A stretch of DNA of 64,000 bases, from the NCBI GenBank assembly GCA_013339895.1, contig JABACO010000003.1, positions 1,973,860 to 2,037,859 on the forward strand, given 5' to 3'. The DNA comes from Ephydatia muelleri (taxonomy: Eukaryota > Porifera > Demospongiae > Spongillida > Spongillidae). Both the position numbers and the translations under genes were made by a program. The first letter of the stretch is position 1. The number at the start of each line of letters is the position of its first letter. Positions 11,001-26,000 of the stretch are shown here, piece after piece. The notes beneath the pieces were generated by a model. The model worked only from the letters and a program-made list of their open reading frames with translations, ran no database searches and was not told the origin of the DNA.

Positions 11001-14000
11001 GTGTCATTATACACTGTGTACATGCAATGCAGCATGTACCCAGAGTTCCCCCCATTAGTGGAGGATGTACATGCGTGTATTAATTGATTTTGTTCTGTCA
11101 TTGAAAAATAGCTCGAAACTTATCGCCAAAAATTAAAATTGCAATTATTGACAGTGTGTAGTTTGTTCTGTTGTTGAAGTGTGTGGTGACTCTTAGTGTT
11201 CTTCTATCCTCTGGACAGTGTATTAATAGAGTGATGAGGCTTGTTGTATGCTGAGATGTGAGGTATATGACATCATAGGGCATGAGAGAGCACTGTATGT
11301 TCCTCATAGTGTCTGTGTGTGTGTCTCACAGGGATGGGAGGATATGAGAGGTGTATGACATGGTGTATGAGAGAGCGCTGTATGTTCCTCACAGTGGAGA
11401 CTTTGCCTCTTTCTAGTGTTATCAGAATGTGTTGTTTAACTGTGTGTGGTGTTGGTCCTTGTGTACTATTTACTTTATGCACAGAAATACACAGCAAAAA
11501 CAGATTGATGCATGTCACTAGACATCAATAATAGGGCACTCATTTTTTGAAAAACGATTGCCCTATCATCGATTTGTAGTGACATGCATCAATCTGTTTT
11601 TGCTGTGGAGAATTATAGGTAGTGTTATTATTGTTGTACTGTATCTGACATTGGTGGTACCCCCATGATGATATGCACTTATCATTACAGGATGGATGGA
11701 CCGCACTGATGAAGGCTTTATGGGCAGGGAAGGTGGAGTGTGTGAAGGTGCTATTGGATAGGGGTGCTAAGATCAACATGAATCACAAGGTGAGTGGTGT
11801 CATTATATATTGTGCACATGCAATGAAGCATGAACTCAGAGTCCCCAGTATTGAATGATGACATGTGCAAAGGAACCCTGTTTAGTGCATGCATGTAATG
11901 TTATTTATTTTCTACTAGGATAGCTTGCGTTTCACCAAACCCCATAGTTGTTGAATAGGTGTCTCCTCCCACATTCATTTTTAACTCAATCTAGACCCCA
12001 CTACCCCCCCCCCCCCCCCCCCCCCTTCGCCAGCTACATGATGTGGATGCACATCCAGTGCATGGCAATGTATGGGTACAAAATAGAGTTGTATGGTGAT
12101 CTGGGGATGAGGCACTGCACACCAGTGAAGCCTTATTGACAGTCTGTAGTTTGTTCTGTTGTTGAAGTGTGTGGTGACTCTTAGTGTTCTTCTATTCTCT
12201 GGACAGTGTATTCATAGAGTGATGAGGCTTGTTGTACGCAGAGGGGTGGGATGATATGAGAGGTTTATGACATCATAGGTATGAGAGCACTATGTTCCTC
12301 ACAGTGTCTGTGTGTGTGTCTCACAGTGGAGACTTTGCCTCTTTTTTGTGTTAGCGAAATGTGTTCTTTACGCACAGAAGTAGAACGATGGCAGTGTGTT
12401 ATTGTACTGTATCTGACATTGGTGGTACTCCCATGATGATATGCACTTATCATTACAGGATGGAAGGACCGCACTGATGAAGGCTTCAGAGGCAGGGCAG
12501 GTGGAGTGTGTGAAGGTGCTATTGGATAGGGGTGCAGAGGTCAACATGCAGAATAAGGTGATTGTACACTGTGTACATGCAATGCAGCATGTACCCAGAG
12601 TTCCCCCCATTAGTGGAGGATGTACATGCGTGTATTAATTGATTTTGTTCTGTCATTGAAAAATAGCTCGAAACTTACCGCCAAAAATTAAAATTGCAAT
12701 TATTGACAGTGTGTAGTTTGTTCTGTTGTTGAAGTGTGTGGTGACTCTTAGTGTTCTTCTATCCCCTGAACAATGTTCATGTATTAATAGAGTGATGGGG
12801 ATTGTTGAATGGGGAGGGGTGGGAGAATATGAGGAGTGTATGACATGGTGTATGAGGGAGCACTGTATGTTCCTCACAGTGGAGACTTTGCCTCTCTTTA
12901 GTGTTAGCAGAATGTGTTGTTGAACTGTGTGTTGTGTTGGTCCTTGTGTACTGTTCACTTTATGTTCAATGAAAAGTATGTAATTGTACTGTATCTGACA
13001 TTGGTGGTCCCCCCTTCATGATATTCACTTATCATTACAGGGTGGAGAGACCGCACTGATGATAGCTTATGACAGTGGGGACATAGAATGTGCGAAGATG
13101 CTAGTGGATAAGGGTGCACAGGTCAATATTCAGGACACGGTGAGTTTGAGTGGTGTCATTATACACTGTGTACAATGCAATGCAGCATGCATGCCTAGTC
13201 CCCAGTTGTGAATGATGACATGTGTGCAGGAACCCTGCTTAGTGGATGGATGCCATGTTATTTAATTTTCAAGATCAGTAATGTCCAATCATGATAGAAA
13301 TGTGGAACCATTGCGTACTACTTCATTGATGTATCCCCATTGCAATACCAGATGAGTACGTGTAAGCATGACCTTCACTGGCTGTGTTGGGACGGCGTGA
13401 CAATGTCATTGCTAACTGCAATGAATATACACTATAATGTATATTAAACCACTGTGCATGTATTGAGGATATTATAAGCACTCTCCAAAACTCTTGGAAC
13501 TCCACCCAAGACCCTATGGTCATAGGGGATCACCCCACCCACACCCATCCCAGGTCCCTCTTTCCTAAATCCTGTATCCTCCACTGATGTGAGTGTTGAA
13601 ATTGTGTAGTTGTGTACTCTTTATCACTCTGTGCATAGTAGTTCAACAATTGGTAGTGAGATTATGTACTGTATCTGGCATTGGTGGTACCCCCATGATG
13701 ATATGCACTTATCATTACAGGATGGATGGACCGCACTGGTGAACGCTTCAAAGGCAGGGCAGGTGGAGCGTGTGAAGTTGCTATTGAATGCTGGTGTACA
13801 GGTCAATGTTCAGAACGAGGTGAGTGCAGTGTTTTTTAATTAAACTACAAGTAATGAATGTATACTTGGGGAGATGCACACAAGCTTTACAACCGATTCG
13901 CAAGAGGATAAATTCAAGCAACTTAATCACATGTAGCTATAATCACCAATATTATTTTAATACGCGTACCTTTCAAGTGGTCATTGGTTACATATGTGTA

Positions 14001-17000
14001 CTGGAATACTAGCTGAAAGACGTTAATTTTTACACCTTGGTTACACTTTAAACATTACAGAAGTCCACTATTTCCAAATCCTGCATTGTAGCAGCAATTC
14101 TATATACTCAAAGTTATTTTTCTTTGTTTTGCACTTCAATTGTGGTCTTAAAGGCAACTTTTAGATTATTAGACTTTTCTGTTGGATTCTGTTGTATCTC
14201 AAACTAGATGTAATTTACAACAGTCGTAGTACAAAATCACAACGACAAACAGACTAGCTACGAGAACGATGCAAGGGTAACTGAGCTGTCACGCGCATGC
14301 GTGAACTCTGAATAGTGCACACTAATACATTACTTCCACACTAATAATAATCCGGTGGTCTCCTATTTCTTCTGGGGTACCGATGTTTGACTTCATCCGA
14401 GGTATGCTCAGTCTCTGCAGGCTCAGGCAGCTCATTCCTGTCTCCTGTTGCCTCGTTCTACCCCTCCAAATCTCTCTCAACCTCCTCTTCTATTGCTACC
14501 TTATCCCCATCCATCTCTCTTCCAACCACATCCTCTAGTACTTCATGTTCCCCTTCGTCTTCTCTTCCTGAAGACGTTGCTAGGCCAGTATCTTGTAGTA
14601 CTGCAGTTAACTCAGTTCTAGGTCTTAACTGATTTTTGTGTCTCTTCATGGTAATGCCCTCTTCTGTTGAAACCTCATAAAATACCTTCCCAACGCGTCT
14701 TGATACTGTTCCTGGTAGCCACCTTGGACCTGATCCACTAAAGTTCTTTATGTACACCTTGTGACCAGGCTCAAACTGAATTGAGGTCTTCTCATTTTCA
14801 TGATACTCCTTGTGGTACTCTTGTTTCTTAACCACCCTTGCTGCAATATGTGGTCTTAAGAGGTCAAGTCGAGAACGCATAGGATGACCAAACATGAGCT
14901 GAGCTGGTGATGCTCCAGTAGTGCCATGGGGGGTGTTTCTGTATGCAAATAGAAATCTTGACAGCCGATCAAATAAGCTCCCTTCTGTTAGCTTCCGTAA
15001 ACCCTGTTTAAAGGTCTGCACTGCCCTTTCAGCTAAACCATTAGATGAGGGATGATAAATGTTCGATACCATTTGACTCCAGGAACTGTTGAAATTCCGC
15101 ACTACAGAATGTTGCCCCATTGTCTGTCACTGTAGTTTGCGGAATGCCAAACTGAGCGAACACACTGCGCAATCGCTGGATGACCGGAATTGCTGCCAAT
15201 GAAGGCACTATATGCACTTCAAGCCATTTTATGTGTGCACTACAATGACGAGAAACTGTTTACCCAAGAATGGACCTGCAAAGTCTAAATGTAACCAAGA
15301 CCAAGGGTGAGCAGGCCATTTCCAAGGTTCTATTGCTGTCACTGCTGGATCTGACTGATTTTTTTGACACCTCTCACACCCTTTTACTGCATTATCAATG
15401 TCTGCATCTAGCCCTGGCCACCAAACGTACATCCTAGCCAAACTTTTCATTCGGGTGCAACCTTGATGACCTTGGTGTAATTCCAAAAGTACTTGCCTCC
15501 TGCCCTGATTTGGAACCACAACCCATGAACCCCACAGTAAGCAGCCATCATGAATTGATAACTCATGCCTCTTCTGCCAAAATAACCTCAATTCCTCATT
15601 GGGGCAGGACTCTGGCCAACCATGGTAAGTGAATTGTTCAACTTGACTAAGCACCGGGTCTCTGTGAGTCCAGGTTTTGATTTGTTCAGATGTAATAGGT
15701 AATTGTGAAATATGCTCCACTAGTAAAATCAACTCTTCTGGCACTTCTGTCTGTGCTGGGCTCTCAGCCAAGGGTAACCGACTTAGGGCGTCTGCATTGC
15801 TATTTGCTTCCGATGACTTCACCACTAGGCTATAGTCATAATCTGCTAAAATAAGGGCCCACCTCTGGATTCTAGCAGATGCATGCTGTGATGTAGGTTT
15901 ATAACGGCTGAACAGGGTAGCCAGTGGCTTGTGGTCTGTACAGATTTCAAATGGTCGCCCATACAGATAAGAATGAAATTTCTTTATTCCAAAAATGCAT
16001 GCCAATCCCTCCTTTTCCAACTGTGCATACTTCTGTTCTGCCCCTGACAATGTACGAGATGCAAATGCAATAGGCCTCTCTGATCCATCACTTAGTTTAT
16101 GAGACAATACTGCTCCGATCCCATATGATGAAGCATCACATGCTAAAACAAGAGGTAATGCTGGTTCATAATAAACAAACAGTTGTGAGGATGTAAGCAG
16201 CTTTTTTGCTTCTGCAAAAGCTTCCCCCTCTGGCTTTGCCCATTTCCACTCATAACCCTTGCGTAATAACCTGTACAGCGATGCTAGCACACCTAACTGA
16301 GCTGTCATGCGCATGCGTGAACTCTGAATAGTGCACACTATTACAGATTCCTTTTATGGTATGTGTATGGCTATAAATAGAACAATTTATTAATGTTTTT
16401 GTCCTTTGGTACTCTCAATCACTGTGTGTACAGTAGTAGTCGAATGATGGGTACAAGGACCAACACCACGCATTCATACTGTAGAAAGTCTTCTTCTTTT
16501 AAACACTCGGACCTTATATTTGTTGCCTATTGATAGTATATATATGGCTATAAATAGAACACAAGACCTTAGTATGAATTTGTCCTTTGGTACGCTTGAT
16601 GTACAGTAGTACAACGATTGGTAGTGTGTTTATGTACTGTATCTGACATTGGTGGTACCCCCATGATGATATGCACTTATCATTACAGAATGGATTGACT
16701 GCACTGAGTATGGCTTCAGAGGCAGGGCAGGTGGAGGGTGTGAAGCTGCTATTGGATAGGGGTGCAGAGGTCAACATGCAGGACAAGGTGAATTAAACCC
16801 ACTTCTAATGTGCAAAATAAAAAAATGCCACCGATTGAATCACATTATTAAAATGCTCCCCCATCCTATAATAACACACATACCATTCAATGGTCATTAC
16901 ATGTGTGTACTGGAATACTAGCTGACAAACTTACAATTTCTGCACCTTGATTGCTCTTCTAACGAGTCTCCAGAACCTTATAGATAGCTTGAGCTTCACC

Positions 17001-20000
17001 AAACCCCACAGCTGTTGAATAGGTGTCTCCTCCCACATTCATTATTACCTCAATCTAGACCCCAGTACTAACCCCCTCCTACCACCCCTCCTACCATCTA
17101 TATGATGTGGATGCACATCCAGTGCATGGCAAAGTATGGGTACAAAATACAATTGTATGGTAGTCTGCGGATGAGGCACAGCTCACCAGTGAGGCTTTAT
17201 TGGATGTGTGTAGTTTGTTCTGTTGTTGAAGTGTGTGGTGACTCTTAGTGTTCTTCTATCCACTGGACAGTGTAGTCATAGAGTGATGAGGCTTATTGTA
17301 TGCGGAGGGGTGGGATGATATGAGAGGTATATGACATCATAGGGCATGAGAGAGCACTGTATGTTCCTCACAGTGTCTGTGTGTGTGTCTCACAGTGGAG
17401 ACTTTGCCTCTTTAGTGTTAGTGAAATGTGTTGTTGAACTATAGGTGGTGTTGGTCCTTGACATCAATAATAGGGCACAGAAGTAGAACGATGGCAGTGT
17501 GTTATTGTACTGTATCTGACATTGGTGGTACTCCCATGATGATATGCACTTATCATTACAGGATGGAAGGACCGCACTGATGAAGGCTTCAGAGGCAGGG
17601 CAGGTGGAGTGTGTGAAGGTGCTATTGGATAGGGGTGCAGAGGTCAACATGCAGAATAAGGTGATTGGTGTCATTATACACTGTGTACATGCAATGCAGC
17701 ATGTACCCAGAGTCCCCCCATTAGTGGAGGATGTACATGCGTGTATTAATTGATTTTGTTCTGTCATGAAAATAGCTCGAAACTTACCGCCAAAAATTTA
17801 AATTGCAATTATTGACAGTGTGTAGTTTGTTCTGTTGTGAAGTGTGTGGTGACTCTTAGTGTTCTTCTATCCCCTGAACAATGTTCATGTATTATAGAGT
17901 GATGGGGATTGTTGTACGCAGAGGGGTGGGATGATGTATGGTGTATGACATCATGGTGTATGTGATAGCACTGTATGTTCCTCAGAGTGGAGATTTTGCC
18001 TCTTTTTAGTTTTAGCGAAATGTGTTGTTGAACTATAGGTGGTGTTGGTCCTTGTGTACTGTTCGCTTTATGTACAATGAATATAAGTATGTTATTGTAC
18101 TGTATCTGGCATTGGTTGTACCCCCTTCATGATATGCACTTATCTTTACAGTGGGGAAAGACTGTACTGATGATGGCTTATGACCGTGGGCACATAGAAT
18201 GTGCGAAGATGCTAGTGGATAAGGGTGCACAGGTCAATATTCAGGACACGGTGAGTTTGAGTGGTGTCATTATACACTGTGTACAATGCAATGCAGCATG
18301 CATGCCTAGTCCCCAGTTGTGAATGATGACATGTGTGCAGCAACCCTGCTTAGTGGATGGATGCCATGTTATTTAATTTTCAACATCAGTAACAATCATG
18401 ATAGAAATGTGGAACCATTGCGTACTACTTCATAGATCTATTTGGTAGTGAGTTCTGTACTGTATCTTACATTGGTGGTACCCCCATGATGATATGCATT
18501 TATCATTACAGTGGGGATGGACCGCACTGGTGAACGCTTCAGAGGCAGGGCAGGTGGAGCGTGTGAAGTTGCTATTGAATGCTGGTGTACAGGTCAATCT
18601 TCAGAACGAGGTGAGTGCAGTGTTATTTAACTACAAGTAATGAATGTACATGTATACTTGGGGAGATGCACACAAGCTTTACAACCGATTTGCAAAAGGA
18701 TAAATTCAAACAACTTAATCACATGTAGCTATAATCACCCATATTATTTTTATACACGTACCTTTCAAGTGGTCATTAGTTACATATGCATATGTGTACT
18801 GGAATACTAGGTGAAAGACGTTAATTTCTACGTCTTGGTTGCACTTTAAACATTACAGAAGTCCACTATTTCCAAACCCTGCATTGTAGCAACAATTCCA
18901 TACTCAAAGTTATTTTTCTTCGGTTTGTGCGTCAATTGCGGTCTTAAAGGCAACTTTTAGAATTTTAGACTTTACAAGTATGTTGGATTTGATTCATGGT
19001 ATGTGTATGGCTATAAATAGAACACAAATCTTTAATAATGTTTTGTCCTTTGGTACTCTCAATCACTCTGTGTACAGTAGTAGAATGATGGGTACAAGTA
19101 CCAACACCACACATTCATAACGCTTGGACCTTATATTTGTTACCTATTGATAATATGTATAGGGTTATAAATGGAACACAAGACCTTAGTATGAATTTGT
19201 ACTTTAGTACACTTGATGTACAGTAGTACAACGATTGGTAGTGTGTTATTGTACTGTATCTGACATTGGCGGTACTCCCATGATGATATGCACTTATCTT
19301 TACATGAGTATGGCTTCAGAGGCAGGGCAGGTGGAGGGTTTGAAGGTGCTATTGGATAGGGGTGCAGAGGTCAACATGCAGGACAAGGTGAATTAAACCC
19401 ACTTCTAATGTGCAAAATAAAAAATGCCACCGATTGATTCACGTGATTAAAATGCTCCCCCCCCATCTTTTAATAACACACATACCATTCAATGGTCATT
19501 ACATGTGTGTACTGGAATACTAGCTGAAAAAACAATTTCTGCACCTTGATTGCTCTTCTAATGAGACTCCAGAACCTTATAGATAGCTTGAGCTTCACCA
19601 AACCCCACAGCTGTTGAATAGGTGTCTCCTCCCACATTCATTATTACCTCAATCTAGACCCCACTGCTAACCCCCTCCTACCACCGATATGATGTGGATG
19701 TACATCCAGTGCATGGCAAAGTATGGGTACAAAATACAATTGTATGGTAGTCTGCGGATGAGGCACAGCTCACCAGTGAGGCTTTATTGGATGTGTGTAG
19801 TTTGTTCTGTTGTTGAAGTGTGTGGTGACTCTTAGTGTTCTTCTATTCTCTGGACAGTGTATTCATAGAGTGATGAGGCTTGTTGTGTACGCAGAGGGGT
19901 GGGATGATATGAGAGGTTTATGACATCATAGGGTATGAGAGCACTGTATGTTTCTCACAGTGTCTGTGTGTGTGTCTCAAAGTGGAGATTTTGCCTCTTT

Positions 20001-23000
20001 AGTGTTAGTGAAATGTGTTGTTGAACTATAGGTGGTGTTGGTCCTTGTGTACTGTTCGCTTTATGTACATTGAATAGTATGTTATTGTACTCTATCTGAC
20101 CTTGGTGGTACCCCCTTCATGATATGCACTTATCATTACAGGGTGGAGAGACCGCACTGATGATAGCTTATGACAGTGGGCACATAGAGTGTGCGAAGAT
20201 GCTAGTGAATAAGGGTGCACATGTCAAAATTCAGGACACGGTGAGTTTGAGTGGTGTCATTATACACTGTGTACAATGCAATGCAGCATGCATGCCTAGT
20301 CCCCAGTTGTGAATGATGACATGTGTGCAGGAACCCTGTTTAGTGGATGGATGCCATGTTATTTAATTTTCAAGATCAGTAACAATCATGATAGAAATGT
20401 GGAACCATTGCATACTACTTCATAGATTTATCCCCATTGCAATACCGAATGGGTACATGTAAGCATGACCTTCACTGGCTATGGTGGGACGGCATGACAA
20501 TGTCATTGCTAACTGCAATTAATATACACCACGATGTATACTAAACCACTGTGCATGTATTGAGGATATCATAAGCACTCTCCAAAACAAAACTCCTGGA
20601 ACTCCACCCAAGACACTATGGTCATAGGGGATCACCCCAGCCACACCCATCCCAGGTCCCTCTCCCCTAAATCCTGTATCCTTCACTGATGTGAGTGTTG
20701 AAATTGTGAGGTTGTGTACTCTTTATCACTCTGTGCACAGTAGTACAACAATTGGTAGTGAGTTTCTGTACTGTATCTGGCATTGGTGGTACCCCCATGA
20801 TGATATGCACTTATCATTACAGTGGGGATGGACCACACTGGTGAATGCTTCAAAGGCAGGGCAGGTGGAGCATGTGAAGTTGCTATTGAATGCTGGTGTA
20901 CAGGTCAATGTTCAGAACGAGGTGAGTGCAGTGTTTTTTAATTAAACTACAAGTAATGAATGTATACTTGGGGAGATGCACACAAGCTTTACAACCGATT
21001 CGCAAGAGGATAAATTCAATCAACTTAATCACATGTAGCTATAATCACCAATATTATTTAAATACACATACCTTTCAAGTGGTCATTAGTTACATATGTG
21101 TACCGGAATACTAGCTGAAAGACGTTAATTTTTATGCCTTGGTTGCATGCACTTAAACATTACAGAAAGTCCACTATTTCCAAACCCAGCATTGTAGTAA
21201 CAATTCCATACTCAAAGTTATTTTTCTTTGTTTTGCGCTTCAATTGTGGTCTTAAAGGCAACAAGTTTTTAGAATTTTAGACTTTATGTTGGATTCCTTT
21301 CATGGTATGTGTATGGCTATAAATAGAACACAAATCTGTCCTTTGGTACTCTCAATCACTCTGTGTACAGTTGTAGAATGATGGGTACAAGTACCAACAC
21401 CACACATCCATAGAAAGTCTTCTTCTTTTAAACGCTTGGACCTTTTATTTGTTACCTATTGATAGTATGTATATGGCTATAAATAGGACACAAGACATTA
21501 GTACGAATTTGTCCTTAGGTACACTTGATGTACAGTAGTACAACGATCGGTAGTGTGTTTATGAACTGTAGCTGACATTGGTGGTACTCCCATGATGATA
21601 TGCACTTATCATTACAGGATGGATGGACGGCACTGATGAAGGCTTCAGAGGCAGGGCAGGTGGAGGGTGTGAAGGTGCTATTGGATAGGGGTGCAGAGGT
21701 CAACATACAGGACAAGGTGAATTAAACCCACTTCTAATATGCAAAATAAAAAAATGCCACCGATTGAATCACGTGATTAAAATGCTCCCCCCCATCTTAT
21801 AATAACACACATACCGTTCAATGGTCATTACATGTGTGTACTGGAATACTAGCTGACTATTTCTGCACCTTGATTGCACTTGAAACGAAACTCCAGAACC
21901 TTATAGATAGCTAATTGAGCTTCACCAAACCCCACAGCTGTTGAATAGGTGTCTCCTCCCACATTCATTATTACCTCAATCTAGACCCCACGACCAACCA
22001 CTTCCTACCACCCCTCCTACCACCTATATGTATATGATGTGGATGCACATCCAGTGCATGGCAAAATATGGGTACAAAATACAGTTATATGGTGGTCTGG
22101 GGATGAGGCACTGCACACCAGCAAAGCCTTTTTGACAGTGTGTAGTTTGTTCTGTTGTTGAAGTGTGTGGTGACTCTTAGTGTTCTTCTATTCTCTGGAC
22201 AGTGTATTCATAGAGTGATGAGGTTTGTTGTATGCGGAGGGGTGGGATGATATGAGAGGTTTATGACATCTTAGGGCATGAGAGCACTGTATGTTCCTCA
22301 CAGTGTCTGTGTGTGTGTCTCACAGTGTAGACTTTGCCTCTTTTTAGTGTTAGCGAAATGTGTTCTTTACACACAGAAGTAGAACGATGGTAGTGTGTTA
22401 TTGTACTGTATCTGACATTGGTGGTACTCCATGATGATATGCACTTATCATTACAGTGGGGATGGACCGCACTGATGAAGGCTTCAGTGGCAGGGCAGGT
22501 GGAGTGTGTGAAGGTGCTATTGGATAGGGGTGCAGAGGTCAACATGCAGGATGAGGTGATTGGTGTCATTATATACTGTGTACATGCAATGCAGCATGTA
22601 CCCAGAGTTCACCCCATTAGTGGAGAATGTACATGCGTTTATTAATTGATTTTGTTCCGTCATTGAAAACTAGCTTGAAACTTACCGCCAAAAATTATAA
22701 TTGCAATTATTGACAGTGTGTAGTTTGTTCTGTTGTTGAAGTGTGTGGTGACTCTTAGTGTTCTTCCATCTTCTGGAAAGTGTATTCATAGAGTGATGAG
22801 GCTTGTTGTACGCAGAGGGGTGGGATGATATATGGTGTATGTCATCATGGTGTATGTGATAGCACTGTATGTTCCTCAGATTGGAGATTTTACCTCTTTT
22901 TAGTTTTAGCGAAATGTGTTGTTGAACTATAGGTGGTGTTGGTCCTTGTGTACTGTTCGCTTTATGTACAATGAATAATATTTTATTGTACTGTATCTGA

Positions 23001-26000
23001 CATTGGTGGTACCCCCTTCATGATATGCACTTATCTTTACAGTGGGGAAAGACTGCACTGATGATGGCTTATTACCGTGGGCACATAGAATGTGCGAAGA
23101 TGCTAGTGGATATGGGTGCACAGGTCAATATTCAAGAAACGGTGAGTTTGAGTGGTGTCATTATACGCTGTGTACATGCAATGCAGCATGCATGCCTAGT
23201 CCCCAGTTGTGAATGATGACATGTGTGCAGGAACCCTGCTTAGTGGATGGACGCCATGTTATTTAATTTTCAAGATCAGTAACAATCATGATAGAAATGT
23301 GGTACCATTGCGTACTACTTCATAGATGTATCCTCATTGCAATACCGAATGGGTACATGTAAGCATGACCTACACTGGCTGTGTTGGGACGGCATGACAA
23401 TGTCTTGCTAACTGCAATCAGTATACACTATGATGTATACTAAACCACTGTGCATGTATTGAGGATATCATAAGCACTCTCCAAAACTCCTGGAACTCCA
23501 CCCAAGACCCTATGGTCATAGGGGATCACCCCACCCACACCCATCCCAGGTCCCTCTTTCCTAAATCCTGTATCCTCCACTGATGTGAGTGTTGAAATTG
23601 TGTAGTTGTGTACTCTTTATCACTCTGTGCACAGTAGTACAACAATTGGTAGTGAGTTTCTGTACTGTATCTGACATTGGTGGAACCCCCATGATGATAT
23701 GCACTCATCATTACAGTGGGGATGGACCGCACTGATGAAGGCTTCTGTGGCAGGGCAGGTGGAGCGTGTGAAGGTGCTATTGCATGGTGGTGTACAGGTC
23801 AATGTTCAGAACGAGGTGAGTGCAGTGCCAATTAAACTACAATTAATGAGATTATACTTGGTAAGATGCACACAAGCTTTACAACCGATGCGCAAAAGGA
23901 TAAATTCAAACAACTTAATCACATGTGGCTATAATCACCAATCTTATTTTAATACACGTACCTTTCAAGTGGTCATTACATATGTGTATCGTAATACTAG
24001 CTGAATGATGTTAATTTTTACGCCTTGGTTGCACTTAAACATTACAGAAGTCCACTATTTCCAAACCCTGCATTGTAGCAACAATTCAACACTCAAAGTT
24101 GTTTTTCTTTGTTTTACACTTCAATTGTGGTCTTAAAGGCAACTTTTAGAATTTTAGACTTTATGTTGGATTCCTTTCATGGTATGTGTATGGCTACAAA
24201 TAGAACACAAATCTTTTATTGATTAATGTTTTGTCCTTTGGTACTCTCAATCACTGTGTGTACAGTTGTCGAATGATGGGGACAAGTACCAGCACCACAC
24301 ATTCATAGAAAGACTTCTTCTTTTAAACGCTCGGACCTTATATTTGTTACCTTTTGATAGTATGTATATGGCTATAAATAGAACACAAGACCTTAGTACG
24401 AATTTGTACTTTGGTACGCTTGATTTACAGTAGTACAACGATGGGTAGTGTGTTTATGTACTGTATTAGACATTGGTGGTACCCCCATGATGATATACAC
24501 TTATCATTACAGGATGGACAGACCGCACTGATGAAGGCTTCAGTGGCAGGTCAGGTGGAGGGTGTGAAGGTGCTATTGGACAGGGGTGCAGAGGTCAGCA
24601 TGCAGGACAAGGTGAATTAAACCCACTTCTAATGTGCAAAATAAAAAAATGCCACCGATTGAATCACATTATTAAAATGCTCCCCCCATCTTATAATAAC
24701 ACACATACCATTCAATGGTCATTACATGTGTGTACTGGAATACTAGCTGATAAACTTACATTTTCTGCACCTTAATTGCTCTTCTAACGAGACTCCAGAA
24801 CCTTATAGATAGCTTGAGCTTCACCAAACCCCACAGCTGTTGAATAGGAGTCTACTCCCACATTCATTATTACTTCAATCTAGACCCCACTACAAACCCC
24901 CTCCTACCACCCCCCCCCCCCCCCCACCTACATGATGTGGATGCACATCCAGTGCATGGCAATGTATGGGTACAAAATAGAGTTGCATGGTGGTCTGAGG
25001 ATGAGGCACAGCCTCACCAAGGAAGATTTGTTGACTGCGTGTAGTTTGTTCCTGACATTATTGAAGTGTGGTGGTGACTGTTAGTGTTCTTGTATTCTCT
25101 GGAGAGTGTATTCATAGAGTGATGAGGCTTGTTGTACGCAGAGGGGTGGGATGATATGAGATTTTTATGACATCATAGGGTATGAGAGCACTGTACGTTC
25201 CTCACAGTGTCTGTGTGTGTGTCTCACAGTGGAGACTTTGCCTCTTTTTAGTGTTAGCGAAATATGTTCTTTACGCACAGAAGTAGAACGATGGTAGTGT
25301 GTTATTGTACTGTATCTGACATTGGTGGTACCCCCTTCATGATATGCACTTATCATTACAGGATGGCCAGACCGCACTGATGAAGGCTTCAGAGGCAGGG
25401 CAGGTGGAGTGTGTGAAGGTGCTATTGGATAGGGGAGCAGAGGTCAACATGCAGAATAAGGTGATTGGTGTCATTATACACTGTGTACATGCAATGCAGC
25501 ATGTACCCAGAGTTCCCCCCATTAGTGGAGGATGTACATGCGTGTATTAATTGATTTTCTTCCGTCATTGAAAACTAGCTTGAAACCTACCGCCAAAAAT
25601 TAAAATTGCAATTATTGACAGTGTGCAGTTTGTTCTGTTATTGAAGTGTGTGGTGACTCTTAGTGTTCTTCTATCCTCTGGACAGTGTATTCATAGAGTG
25701 ATGAGGCTTGTTGTACGCAGAGGGGTGGGATGATATGAGATTTTTATGACATCATAGGGTATGAGAGCACTGTACGTTCCTCACAGTGTCTGTGTGTGTG
25801 TCTCACAGTGGAGACTTTGCCTCTTTTTAGTGTTAGCGAAATATGTTCTTTACGCACAGAAGTAGAACGATGGTAGTGTGTTATTGTACTGTATCTGACA
25901 TTGGTGGTACCCCCTTCATGATATGCACTTATCATTACAGGATGGCCAGACCGCACTGATGAAGGCTTCAGAGGCAGGGCAGGTGGAGTGTGTGAAGGTG

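Larger units (their letters stand above)
8566..12760 (+). repeat. three tandem 1.56-kb units (exon E + exon A)
   Basis: Exon spacings 8566-10128-11691 and 9332-10895-12459 are 1,562-1,564 bp. Units 2 and 3 look almost identical, introns included. A C-homopolymer sits at the same place in each (about 8880, 10443 and 12004) and differs in length. The third unit ends near 12760, where it passes into a class B leader. Confidence 0.9.
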
